Shown: positions 1-4,752 of the stretch, piece by piece
Layout of the letters: every line of letters starts with the position of its first letter
How positions within the stretch are numbered: position 1 is the first letter of the stretch
Source: Candidatus Aciduliprofundum sp. JdFR-45
GTDB taxonomy: Archaea; Thermoplasmatota; Thermoplasmata; Thermoplasmatales; JdFR-45
Direction of reading: 5' to 3'
Length of the DNA stretch: 5,196 bases
Assembly (NCBI GenBank): GCA_002011395.1
Contig: MTNG01000027.1
Coordinates: forward strand, 1,508 to 6,703
Program-made: the position numbers and the translations under genes
Notes under the pieces: generated by a model
The model's database searches: none
Told to the model about the DNA's origin: nothing
What the model saw: only the letters and a program-made list of their open reading frames with translations

Positions 1-1
1 A

Positions 2-661
2 CGGCCCATGGTGGCCATCGTCTCCATAGACGATGAAATCGGGACCGTGGCGCTGCTGCGGAGTTCGGGGGTGCAGGAGGCCGTGACCGTTCGCAGGGCC
101 AAGACCGGGAAGGACTACGAAGGCAGCGACGACGAGGCGGATTTCCTGCGCGAGGTCTGCGAGGCGCTGCGGGGTGTATGGAGCGAGGGTATGCCGGTCA
201 TCGTGTGTGGTCCCGGCTTCGTGAAGGAGAGATTTTCATCGCTTTTGAAGACAAAGGGCATACCCCACGTGCTCGCCCAGAGCTCCTACGCGGGCATGCG
301 CGGGGTGTACGAGGTCATAAAAAGCGGGGCGCTGGAGAAGGTCTTGAAGGAGCAGCGGGCGTGCGTGGAGAATGCCCTCGTGGAGAGAGTGCTCACCGAG
401 ATCAAGAGAAACGGCCCCGTGGCCTACGGGCTGGACGAGGTCAGAAGGTGTGCGGAGATGGGGGCCGTTGAGACGCTCCTCGTCTCCGACAGGGTCTACA
501 GGGAGGGAGAGGTGCTGGATATCATGCGCGCCGTGGAGAGCGCGGGGGGGAAGGTGCACATAATAAGCACGGGGCACGAGGGAGGGCGCATTCTCCAGAA
601 TCTGGGCGGCGTTGCGGCCCTGCTCCGCTTCACCGTTCAGCCGCCCGAGAACACGGGATAG
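2..661 (+). CDS. pelA: mRNA surveillance protein Pelota (C-terminal part; 5' end outside window)
   Basis: Pelota is the archaeal Dom34 homologue. With an aEF1A-type GTPase and ABCE1 it releases ribosomes stalled on broken mRNAs. The frame is already open at the left edge, and 219 residues are visible of a family that is usually about 340-350 long. The N-terminal Sm-like domain therefore lies upstream, and the ATG at 8 is probably internal; no ribosome binding site is seen before it. Visible residues 3 to about 115 fit the central eRF1_2 domain, with IALLR-like VALLR and the conserved CGPGFVKE. The rest fits eRF1_3, with AYGLDEV, GAVETLLVSD, GGKVHIISTGHE and the ending LGGVAALLRF. The GGQ motif of true release factors is absent, as expected for Pelota rather than aRF1. 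The last 25 bp overlap the convergent ubiquitin-like gene. No T-rich terminator is seen after the stop. Confidence 0.93.
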   Translation, partial: RPMVAIVSIDDEIGTVALLRSSGVQEAVTVRRAKTGKDYEGSDDEADFLREVCEALRGVWSEGMPVIVCGPGFVKERFSSLLKTKGIPHVLAQSSYAGMRGVYEVIKSGALEKVLKEQRACVENALVERVLTEIKRNGPVAYGLDEVRRCAEMGAVETLLVSDRVYREGEVLDIMRAVESAGGKVHIISTGHEGGRILQNLGGVAALLRFTVQPPENTG

Positions 662-834
662 AGGAGGAGTTCGCCGTTCTCAATCACCTCGTCCTCCGGA
701 ACGGGTTTTCCATCCTTCGTGACTATGTAGGCGTCCACAGACAGGCCGGCCTTCCGAAGAATCTCGTCCACCCTGCCCCCCTCAACGACCATCTCGCGTT
801 CTTCACCGAAGAACTTCAGCACCACGGACATCAT
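637..834 (-). CDS. Small ubiquitin-like sulfur-carrier/modifier protein (SAMP/ThiS/MoaD type) with C-terminal Gly-Gly
   Basis: A beta-grasp protein of about 65 residues. Such proteins are adenylated at the C-terminal Gly by an E1-like enzyme and then carry sulfur (tRNA thiolation, molybdopterin, thiazole) or are joined to lysines of target proteins. Visible signs are the short strand-rich start (SVVLKFFGEER), a helix near VDEILRKAGL, the segment VTKDGKPVPEDEVIENGELL, and the ending YPVFSGG. The DG-PVPED-V pattern recalls haloarchaeal SAMP2, but ThiS and MoaD share the fold and cannot be excluded. An in-frame GTG at 840 lies inside the ribosome binding site, so I start at ATG 834; ATG 831 is equally possible. 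It is the last gene of the operon, directly after tRNA-Arg, and its tail codons lie antisense to the end of the Pelota gene. No E1-like partner is in the window. Confidence 0.85.
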   Translation of the reverse strand: MMSVVLKFFGEEREMVVEGGRVDEILRKAGLSVDAYIVTKDGKPVPEDEVIENGELLLYPVFSGG

Positions 835-837
835 AAA

Positions 838-845
838 CACCTCCT
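838..845 (-). promoter_or_regulatory. Ribosome binding site of the ubiquitin-like gene, abutting the tRNA CCA
   Basis: The - strand reads AGGAGGTG from 845 to 838, a near-perfect Shine-Dalgarno site. It lies 5 nt (counted from GGAGG) before ATG 834 and 8 nt before ATG 831. It rules out GTG 840, whose first base belongs to the GGAGG. Only two bases (847-846, AA) separate it from the encoded CCA of tRNA-Arg. Confidence 0.8.
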
Positions 846-847
846 TT

Positions 848-924
848 TGGCGGGCTCGCCGGGATTCGAACCCGGGTCAGGGGCTCCGGAGGCCCCTGTG
901 CTATCCATGCTACACCACGAGCCC
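848..924 (-). tRNA. tRNA-Arg (anticodon CCG), CCA encoded
   Basis: A full cloverleaf reads on the - strand. The acceptor stem is GGGCTCG/CGAGCCC and the D stem GTGT/GCAC, with a 10-nt loop containing GG. The anticodon stem is GGGGC/GCCCC with loop CTCCGGA, so the anticodon is CCG, which reads Arg codon CGG. The variable loop has 4 nt, and the T stem CCGGG/CCCGG carries loop TTCGAAT. The discriminator is G and CCA is encoded at 850-848. The D loop carries A after GG (position 20), a known arginine identity base. Position 26 is A. There is no intron. The 5' end is one base after the rps27ae stop codon and the 3' CCA runs into the ribosome binding site of the next gene, so it is probably cut out of a polycistronic transcript by RNase P and tRNase Z. 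A TATA-like TTATA lies about 27 nt upstream inside rps27ae. Confidence 0.97.
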
Positions 925-925
925 G

Positions 926-1084
926 TTACTTGCGGACCTTGAACTCCGTATAACCGCACTTCCCGCAGGAATACCTGTTCCCGTGGTCCGCCAGAAACAC
1001 GCCGGGGCCACACTTGGGGCAGAACCGCCTCTTGCGGTTCACCTTGTCGCCCTGTACCTCGTAAAGTTCCCTCTTCTCCGCCAA
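926..1084 (-). CDS. rps27ae: 30S ribosomal protein S27ae
   Basis: A small zinc-binding protein of the archaeal small ribosomal subunit, homologous to the ribosomal part of eukaryotic ubiquitin-S27a. It shows the family core ELYEV..DKV.R..RFCPKCGPGVFLADH and SCGKCGYTEFK; Cys22, 25, 40 and 43 form the zinc site. The chosen TTG start at 1084 gives 52 residues, the normal archaeal size. It lies one base after the rps24e stop and 9 nt after a GGAGG at 1098-1094. Starting at ATG 1120 would add 12 residues and a 35-bp overlap with rps24e. GTG 1093 touches the GGAGG directly and is less likely. The stop TAA (928-926) is followed after one base by tRNA-Arg. It is cotranslated with rps24e, as in many archaea. 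Confidence 0.93.
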   Translation of the reverse strand: MAEKRELYEVQGDKVNRKRRFCPKCGPGVFLADHGNRYSCGKCGYTEFKVRK

Positions 1085-1085
1085 G

Positions 1086-1388
1086 TCAATCACCCTCCGT
1101 CTTCCTCTCAAGGAGGCCATTCCTTATGAGAATGTAATCCGGCTCAATCGCCTTTGCATCCTCAACTGTATCGTATATCTTCGCGTATCCCTTCGTGACG
1201 GGCATACCGAACTCGCTCTTCATGTGATCTATGATTACCCTCTTCACCTCGACGCCCATGTTTCCGGCTATGAGGTTGCGCACATCGTTGCGCGTGGGCG
1301 TCGCACCCTTAGGATGCTTCACCCTGAAGGTCACCTCAACGCGCTTGAAGAGCCGGTTGTCACGCCTGTTGATTATCTCCAACTCCAT
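1086..1388 (-). CDS. rps24e: 30S ribosomal protein S24e
   Basis: A small-subunit ribosomal protein of archaea and eukaryotes. At 100 residues it has the usual archaeal length and the family pattern: ELEIINRRDNRLFKRVEV, then FRVKHPKGATPTRNDVRN (the conserved H-x-G-x-x-P-x-R segment), then F-G-M-P-V-T-K-G-Y-A-KIYD and a tail with YILIRNGL. The ATG at 1388 is preceded by GGAGGTG (1402-1396) with a 7-nt spacer, which fixes the start. It overlaps the end of the dephospho-CoA kinase gene by 29 bp, so its ribosome binding site lies inside that gene and translation is probably coupled. The next gene, rps27ae, begins right after its stop. Confidence 0.96.
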   Translation of the reverse strand: MELEIINRRDNRLFKRVEVTFRVKHPKGATPTRNDVRNLIAGNMGVEVKRVIIDHMKSEFGMPVTKGYAKIYDTVEDAKAIEPDYILIRNGLLERKTEGD

Positions 1389-1917
1389 CGGTCAGCACCT
1401 CCATCTGGTCAAGGACCTCCTTCACCAGACCCTTTATCTCGCTGTCCACGTTCACCAGGGCAGCACCCCTATCGGGTATCCCATATATAACGATAGCGCC
1501 ATCCGGCGCGAGGTATATGGCGGGGATCGCCGCTAGATCCTCCTCGCCCTCAACCTCTATGAGAACGGGGCCGTCGGATTTCAGCGCCTCCAGAATTGCC
1601 GTGGAGAGGGCACGGGTTATGGTTCCGGGCGGGTTGGAGACGCGGAGGCGTTTCCACCGCCATTCCACATGGAATTGCTCGCTTCTCCTCGTTTTTCCAT
1701 CCACCACGGCAACGTGCGGCACAATGCCCCTCTCAAGCAGGTTTCCCACAACCACGTCCCCTACAGCAATTATTAACGCACCCTTCAGGTGCTCAAGGGG
1801 CATGGTGGGAATGTCCACAACGGGCGTGATGGGCGAGCCGAGCCGGCCCCTGAGAAAAGGGGGGAGCCGGAGGTCCCTATCTAACTCTGAGGGCAAACCT
1901 GCCGTTTTCATGCACAT
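1360..1917 (-). CDS. GTP-dependent dephospho-CoA kinase (DUF359 family)
   Basis: This archaeal enzyme phosphorylates dephospho-CoA with GTP as the last step of CoA synthesis. It is unrelated to bacterial CoaE and was characterised in Thermococcus. Family marks are LPPFLRGRLG (residues 18-27), the GDVVVGNLLERGIVP segment (53-67), VDGKTRR (72-78), NPPGTIT (95-101), VEGEEDLAAIPA (122-133), and an IVIYG-P--G segment close to the C-terminus. The 185 residues fit the family. ATG 1917 overlaps spt4 by 41 bp and has only a weak purine stretch (GGAAG) before it. ATG 1911 or TTG 1896 are alternatives, since the conserved part begins near residue 16. The rpo7-spt4-DUF359-rps24e-rps27ae order recurs in many archaea, so this placement is ordinary. 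The role rests on family similarity. Confidence 0.92.
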   Translation of the reverse strand: MCMKTAGLPSELDRDLRLPPFLRGRLGSPITPVVDIPTMPLEHLKGALIIAVGDVVVGNLLERGIVPHVAVVDGKTRRSEQFHVEWRWKRLRVSNPPGTITRALSTAILEALKSDGPVLIEVEGEEDLAAIPAIYLAPDGAIVIYGIPDRGAALVNVDSEIKGLVKEVLDQMEVLTDGVGDNQQA

Positions 1918-2077
1918 CCATCTTCCGCGCTATCAACGACTTCTCGTGGTTTATTATGTAGACGAATCCCTTCCAGTGCTGCGTGAGCTCCCCACCGCAT
2001 ATGGGGCATTTCTCGTCGGTTAGGTCGTACCTGCTGTACACCCTGGAACACGATCTGCACGCCACGTACTCTTTCAC
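1877..2077 (-). CDS. spt4: Transcription elongation factor Spt4 (formerly RNA polymerase subunit E'')
   Basis: A small zinc protein that binds the NGN domain of Spt5. The pair closes the RNA polymerase clamp and increases processivity. Cys7, 10, 24 and 27 form two CxxC pairs (CRSC, CPIC). They are followed by the family pattern CGGELTQHWKG, VYIINHEKSLIARKM and the ending GRFALRVR. I start at GTG 2077, whose GTGA overlaps the rpo7 stop by 4 bp. This gives 66 residues, close to the usual 60 or so. An upstream ATG at 2113 would add 12 residues without family support and lies inside rpo7. Spacing of about 13 residues between the Cys pairs is a little longer than in many Spt4 proteins. Coupled translation with rpo7 is likely. 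Spt5 is not in the window. Confidence 0.92.
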   Translation of the reverse strand: MKEYVACRSCSRVYSRYDLTDEKCPICGGELTQHWKGFVYIINHEKSLIARKMDVHENGRFALRVR

Positions 2078-2661
2078 GAGGCACCACCACCGGTTTCCTT
2101 CAGCCACTCCCACTTGCCCAGACCGGGCTGCTTCATGGTGAGGCCTATCTTGCTCTTGCGCGGGTCCACGTCGTTTATGCTGAGCGCCACTATTCTCGCG
2201 CGCACCTTATCGCCCTTCTTCAGCACCCGCTTCGTGTCCTTCCCGATGCACCTCTGGTTGTCCAGATCCACATCTATCCTGTCATCCATTATCTGGCTTA
2301 TGTGGAGCAGCCCATCCAGGGGGCCGAAGCGGACGAAGGCGCCGAACTTCAGCACCGAGACAACGCTGCCGTCCACCACCTCATGGAGGCGCGGGTGGAA
2401 CGCCAGGGCTGTGTACCTGACCTTCTGATACACCGCGCCGTCGCCGTGGATTATCACGCCCTCGCCCACCTTCTCCCACGAGAGGATCATGACTATGAGG
2501 TACTTCCTCTCCGCGGGGTCACGGACCTGCTCGCGGGGGAAGCTCTCCACCCTCCCTTCAATGGTCTCGTAGGCGAGGCTCTCTATTACCTCATCCAGGT
2601 TCTCCCCGAGGCGGTGCGGGGGAATCCTTATCACGTGCTCGCTCTCCACGAGGATGTACAT
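2074..2661 (-). CDS. rpo7: DNA-directed RNA polymerase subunit Rpo7 (E')
   Basis: Rpo7 forms the polymerase stalk with Rpo4, binds emerging RNA and helps open promoters; it is the counterpart of eukaryotic Rpb7. The N-terminal tip domain is seen as YILVESEHVIRIPPHRLG and VGEGVIIHGDGAVYQKV. The S1/OB domain follows, with V-DGSVVSVLKFGAFVRFGPLDGLLHISQIMDD, VLKKGDKVRARIVALS and KIGLTMKQPGLGKWEWL. From ATG 2661 the protein has 195 residues, normal for the family. The start is supported by GAGGTG at 2675-2670 (8-nt spacer) and by homology at MYILVES. A longer frame opening at 2694 would start 2 bp from the TATA box and is ruled out. First gene of the - strand operon; Rpo4 is not in the window. Confidence 0.96.
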   Translation of the reverse strand: MYILVESEHVIRIPPHRLGENLDEVIESLAYETIEGRVESFPREQVRDPAERKYLIVMILSWEKVGEGVIIHGDGAVYQKVRYTALAFHPRLHEVVDGSVVSVLKFGAFVRFGPLDGLLHISQIMDDRIDVDLDNQRCIGKDTKRVLKKGDKVRARIVALSINDVDPRKSKIGLTMKQPGLGKWEWLKETGGGAS

Positions 2662-2695
2662 GAGAAACGCACCTCTTCTCCCGTATATGCACAAG

Positions 2696-2704
2696 TTATA
2701 TAAA
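2696..2704 (-). promoter_or_regulatory. TATA box for the rpo7 operon
   Basis: The - strand reads TTTATATAA, a near-consensus archaeal TATA box centred at 2700. The usual distance of about 26 nt puts the transcript start near 2674, leaving a leader of roughly 13 nt that holds the GAGGTG site before ATG 2661. No clear BRE is seen upstream. It probably drives the whole block down to 637. Confidence 0.65.
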
Positions 2705-2770
2705 GATTGATATGCGTGACGTGGTTTCGCTCTTTTTACCTCACTTCGAAAAGATAATATTTAAAGATTG
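2701..2770 (+). repeat. Two 9-bp direct copies of TAAAGATTG in the divergent promoter
   Basis: TAAAGATTG occurs at 2701-2709 and 2762-2770, start to start 61 bp apart. Each copy follows or overlaps a TATA-like stretch. It may be a regulator site, a duplicated promoter edge, or chance in AT-rich DNA. Confidence 0.35.
2748..2765 (+). promoter_or_regulatory. BRE/TATA promoter for the mptD operon
   Basis: A purine-rich GAAAAG (2748-2753, BRE-like) is followed by an AT stretch ending in ATATTTAAA (2757-2765), centred at about 2761. The usual spacing of 24-27 nt puts the transcript start at about 2785-2788, at or beside the mptD ATG (2785). No Shine-Dalgarno site precedes that ATG, so the mRNA is probably leaderless. 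Confidence 0.6.
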
Positions 2771-2784
2771 CAATACCCTGGGGC

Positions 2785-3159
2785 ATGAAGGACCCCGCCG
2801 CAGGATATTTCAACTGCTCCGATTCTGAGAGGGCGGCGTTTGAGGCAGGCATAAAACTCGGCGCGCTGTACCACCAGTTCGTGGGCATGCCCATGGACCC
2901 GGAAAATGTGGAAGACGTGGAGAGGGCGATAGAGGACAGCATAAAGGCGCAGCCCTTCGTGGCCGATGTGAAGGTCCACATACGCCGCGATATGATAAAG
3001 AGGGGGAGGAATATCTACAAATACTGCACGCTGCACGGGGAGATGCTGGACGTACGCCTCGTGGTGCGGTACGGGAAGAGCGAAGCCGTGTGCCGCCTCA
3101 GGTACGTGGAAGACCTGAAGTATCCGCTGATGTACGTGGAGGCCATAAGGGAGGTGTGA
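2785..3159 (+). CDS. mptD: Archaeal dihydroneopterin aldolase MptD
   Basis: MptD cleaves 7,8-dihydroneopterin to 6-hydroxymethyl-7,8-dihydropterin and glycolaldehyde, in the pathway to tetrahydromethanopterin (or folate in some archaea). It is unrelated to bacterial FolB. The 124-residue protein shows the family pattern FEAGIKLGALYHQFVG (19-34), NVEDVERAIEDSI, QPFVADVKVHI (56-66), LHGEMLDVRLVVRYG (83-97), RYVEDLKYPLMYVE (106-119). Glu20, His30, Gln56 and Tyr107 match in order and approximate spacing the active-site residues I recall for the Methanocaldococcus enzyme; this is from memory. ATG 2785 follows a promoter but no ribosome binding site, suggesting a leaderless message. First gene of the + strand operon; a TTG-started NTPase follows after 3 bp. 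Its presence suggests a methanopterin-type C1 cofactor in the host. Confidence 0.92.
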   Translation: MKDPAAGYFNCSDSERAAFEAGIKLGALYHQFVGMPMDPENVEDVERAIEDSIKAQPFVADVKVHIRRDMIKRGRNIYKYCTLHGEMLDVRLVVRYGKSEAVCRLRYVEDLKYPLMYVEAIREV

Positions 3160-3162
3160 GCG

Positions 3163-3699
3163 TTGGCCAAGGTCGGCATAAGCGGCCTCCCCGGCTCAGG
3201 CAAGACAACCGCGCTCATAAAGTGCATAGACCTCCTGGAGAAGGAGGGCTACACCGTGGGAGGTGTGGTCACGGAGGAGATCCGTGAGGGGAACAGGCGC
3301 GTGGGCTTCCACATCATGGACTGGATGACGAAGGACAGGGAGGTCATGGCCCACGTGAACATAGAGTCCCGCGTGAAGGTCGGTAAATACGGAGTTGATG
3401 TGAAGACGCTGGACACCATAGGTGCGGATGCCCTCCGAAGGGCGCTGGAGAATGCCGATGTGATCGTCATAGATGAGATAGGGAAGATGGAAGTTGAGAG
3501 CAAGGTCTTCGTCAATCTAATAAGGCAGGTGCTTGACAGCGAAAAGCACATAATAATGACGATACACAAGAAATCCCGCAATCCCCTGCTGCAGGAGATA
3601 CGGAGGAGGGACGATGTGCGCATACTGGAGATCACCCCTGTGAACAGGAACATACTCCCCTATAAGATTGTGAAGATGATAAAAGGGGAGATAGAGTGA
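3163..3699 (+). CDS. THEP1-family nucleoside-triphosphatase (NTPCR-like P-loop NTPase)
   Basis: A P-loop NTPase of the THEP1 family, known from Aquifex and from human NTPCR. Family members hydrolyse ATP, GTP and other NTPs slowly in vitro; the cellular role is not settled. Walker A is GLPGSGKTT (8-16), followed by the family segment GGVVTEEIREGNRRVGF, then RVKVGKYGVDV, and Walker B VIVIDEIGKME near the middle. The C-terminal half contains MTIHKK and a basic end. The 178 residues fit the family. Start is TTG 3163, with GGAGG at 3150-3154 and an 8-nt spacer; no ATG gives a complete Walker A. Three bases separate it from mptD, and its stop overlaps the trm1 GTG by 4 bp, so translation is coupled on both sides. 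The neighbourhood (pterin synthesis, tRNA methylation) does not define its substrate. Confidence 0.9.
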   Translation: MAKVGISGLPGSGKTTALIKCIDLLEKEGYTVGGVVTEEIREGNRRVGFHIMDWMTKDREVMAHVNIESRVKVGKYGVDVKTLDTIGADALRRALENADVIVIDEIGKMEVESKVFVNLIRQVLDSEKHIIMTIHKKSRNPLLQEIRRRDDVRILEITPVNRNILPYKIVKMIKGEIE

Positions 3700-4739
3700 T
3701 CGCGCGCGAAGGGCTCGTTGAGATTGAGGTGCCGCGGATCTCCGGGGAGAAGGGACCCGCGAAAAGCGGAGGCGTTTTTTACAACCGTGCAATGGTCTTC
3801 AATAGGGACATAACAATCGCACTTCTCCTATCGCAGAACTTCAGGGGCACGTGTCTGGATGGGATGGGTGCCTCCGGCGTGCGGGGGCTGAGAATCGCGA
3901 GAGAAGTCGGGTGTCCCGTCGTCATAAACGACTGGAGTGCCGAGGCCGTGGAGTGGATAAAGAAGAATGCCCGCAGGAACGCGCTGGAAGTGGAGATAAC
4001 CCGAAGGAATGTCAATGCGCTGCTCCACGAGAGGAAGTTTGACTACGTGGACATAGACCCCTACGGTTCACCCGCGCCGTACCTCCCGGCGGCGGTGGCG
4101 GGCGTGAGGGCAGGGGGGATACTCGGGATCACCGCCACCGACACCGCCGTGCTCTTCGGAACCTACGCGAGAAAATGCCTGCGGCGCTATTTCGCCCGAA
4201 ACCACAGGGGGCCATATTCAAGGGAAATGGGCGTGCGCATACTTCTGGCCTCCGTGGTGAGAGAGGCGGCACGGCTGGACATGGGTATTCGTCCTCTTCT
4301 ATCCTTCTCCCACGACCACTACGTTCGCGTGTTCGTTCGCCTTGAAAGGGGTGCAGCGAAGGCGGATGAATGCGTTGAAAGTATAAAGGAAATGGAGTGG
4401 GAGGGAAAGATTTACGGGCCGCTGTGGACCGGCGACCTGCACGACGTGGAAGTTGTACATCGCCTCAACCCGCCGGACTACATGGAAAGCGCGGAGACGA
4501 TACGGGAACTGAGAGATATCTGGGCAAACGAGAACATCTTCGGGTTCTACGACACCGTGTCCATCGCAGCGGCCATGGGGGTTGATATCCCTCCCATAAG
4601 ACACGTGATTTCATCTCTCAGAGATGCGGGTTACAGAGCACACAGGACCCACTTCTGCCCCACGGGGATAAAGACGGATGCGCCGAGGGAAGCGGTGCTT
4701 AGAGCTGTGACCGGGGAAAGTATATCTGGAAGCGATTGA
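3696..4739 (+). CDS. trm1: tRNA (guanine(26)-N(2))-dimethyltransferase Trm1
   Basis: Trm1 uses S-adenosylmethionine to make m2,2G at position 26 of tRNAs, which keeps the D and anticodon stems properly folded. Visible marks are FYN (28-30), NRD (36-38), the SAM loop DGMGASGVRGLR (55-66), the catalytic-type DIDPYGSP (119-126), TATDTA (146-151), SHDHYVRVFVRLERG (205-219), GPLWTG (241-246), and HFCPTGIKTDAP near the end. At 347 residues it is shorter than the usual 380 or so. Between HYVRV and GPLWTG, where many archaeal Trm1 proteins carry two CxxC zinc pairs, only one Cys (226) is present, so that segment is missing. Start GTG 3696 overlaps the upstream stop as GTGA, with GGGGAG (3685-3690) five bases before it. 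The catalytic motifs are intact, so activity is likely retained. Confidence 0.95.
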   Translation: MIAREGLVEIEVPRISGEKGPAKSGGVFYNRAMVFNRDITIALLLSQNFRGTCLDGMGASGVRGLRIAREVGCPVVINDWSAEAVEWIKKNARRNALEVEITRRNVNALLHERKFDYVDIDPYGSPAPYLPAAVAGVRAGGILGITATDTAVLFGTYARKCLRRYFARNHRGPYSREMGVRILLASVVREAARLDMGIRPLLSFSHDHYVRVFVRLERGAAKADECVESIKEMEWEGKIYGPLWTGDLHDVEVVHRLNPPDYMESAETIRELRDIWANENIFGFYDTVSIAAAMGVDIPPIRHVISSLRDAGYRAHRTHFCPTGIKTDAPREAVLRAVTGESISGSD

Positions 4740-4752
4740 ATGGGGGATGTGG

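Larger units (their letters stand above)
2662..2784. other. Divergent promoter region between rpo7 and mptD
   Basis: This 123-bp AT-rich gap is the only sizeable non-coding DNA in the window. It holds one TATA box on each strand (2696-2704 minus, 2757-2765 plus), the GAGGTG site of rpo7, a T-run at 2733-2737, and two copies of TAAAGATTG (2701-2709 and 2762-2770). No RNA gene was recognised. Confidence 0.75.

Noticed and set aside
236..577. 113-residue open frame on the - strand inside the Pelota gene
   Set aside because: It is antisense to a clearly conserved protein, has a His/Leu/Pro-rich composition typical of GC-rich shadow frames, and resembles no family.
848..924. The tRNA 3' end as an integration (att) site
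   Set aside because: No integrase gene, no second copy of the tRNA 3' end and no foreign genes are seen; core operon genes lie on both sides.
831..1013. 60-residue open frame on the - strand crossing the tRNA
   Set aside because: It runs through the tRNA-Arg gene and out of frame through rps27ae; there is no homology or ribosome binding site.
1517..2023. 168-residue open frame on the + strand opposite DUF359 and spt4
   Set aside because: Both strands cannot be under equal constraint here; the - strand proteins carry clear family motifs and this frame is Ser/Arg/Thr-rich with none.
2733..2737. T-run as a transcription terminator
   Set aside because: It lies between two divergent promoters with no gene ending nearby, so there is nothing for it to terminate.
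3249..3653. 134-residue open frame on the - strand opposite the THEP1 gene
   Set aside because: It is the mirror of a gene with intact Walker motifs; Ser/Thr/Phe-rich shadow composition.
848..4739. Trm1 acting on the tRNA-Arg encoded in this window
   Set aside because: Position 26 of this tRNA is A, not G, so it is not a G26 dimethylation substrate.
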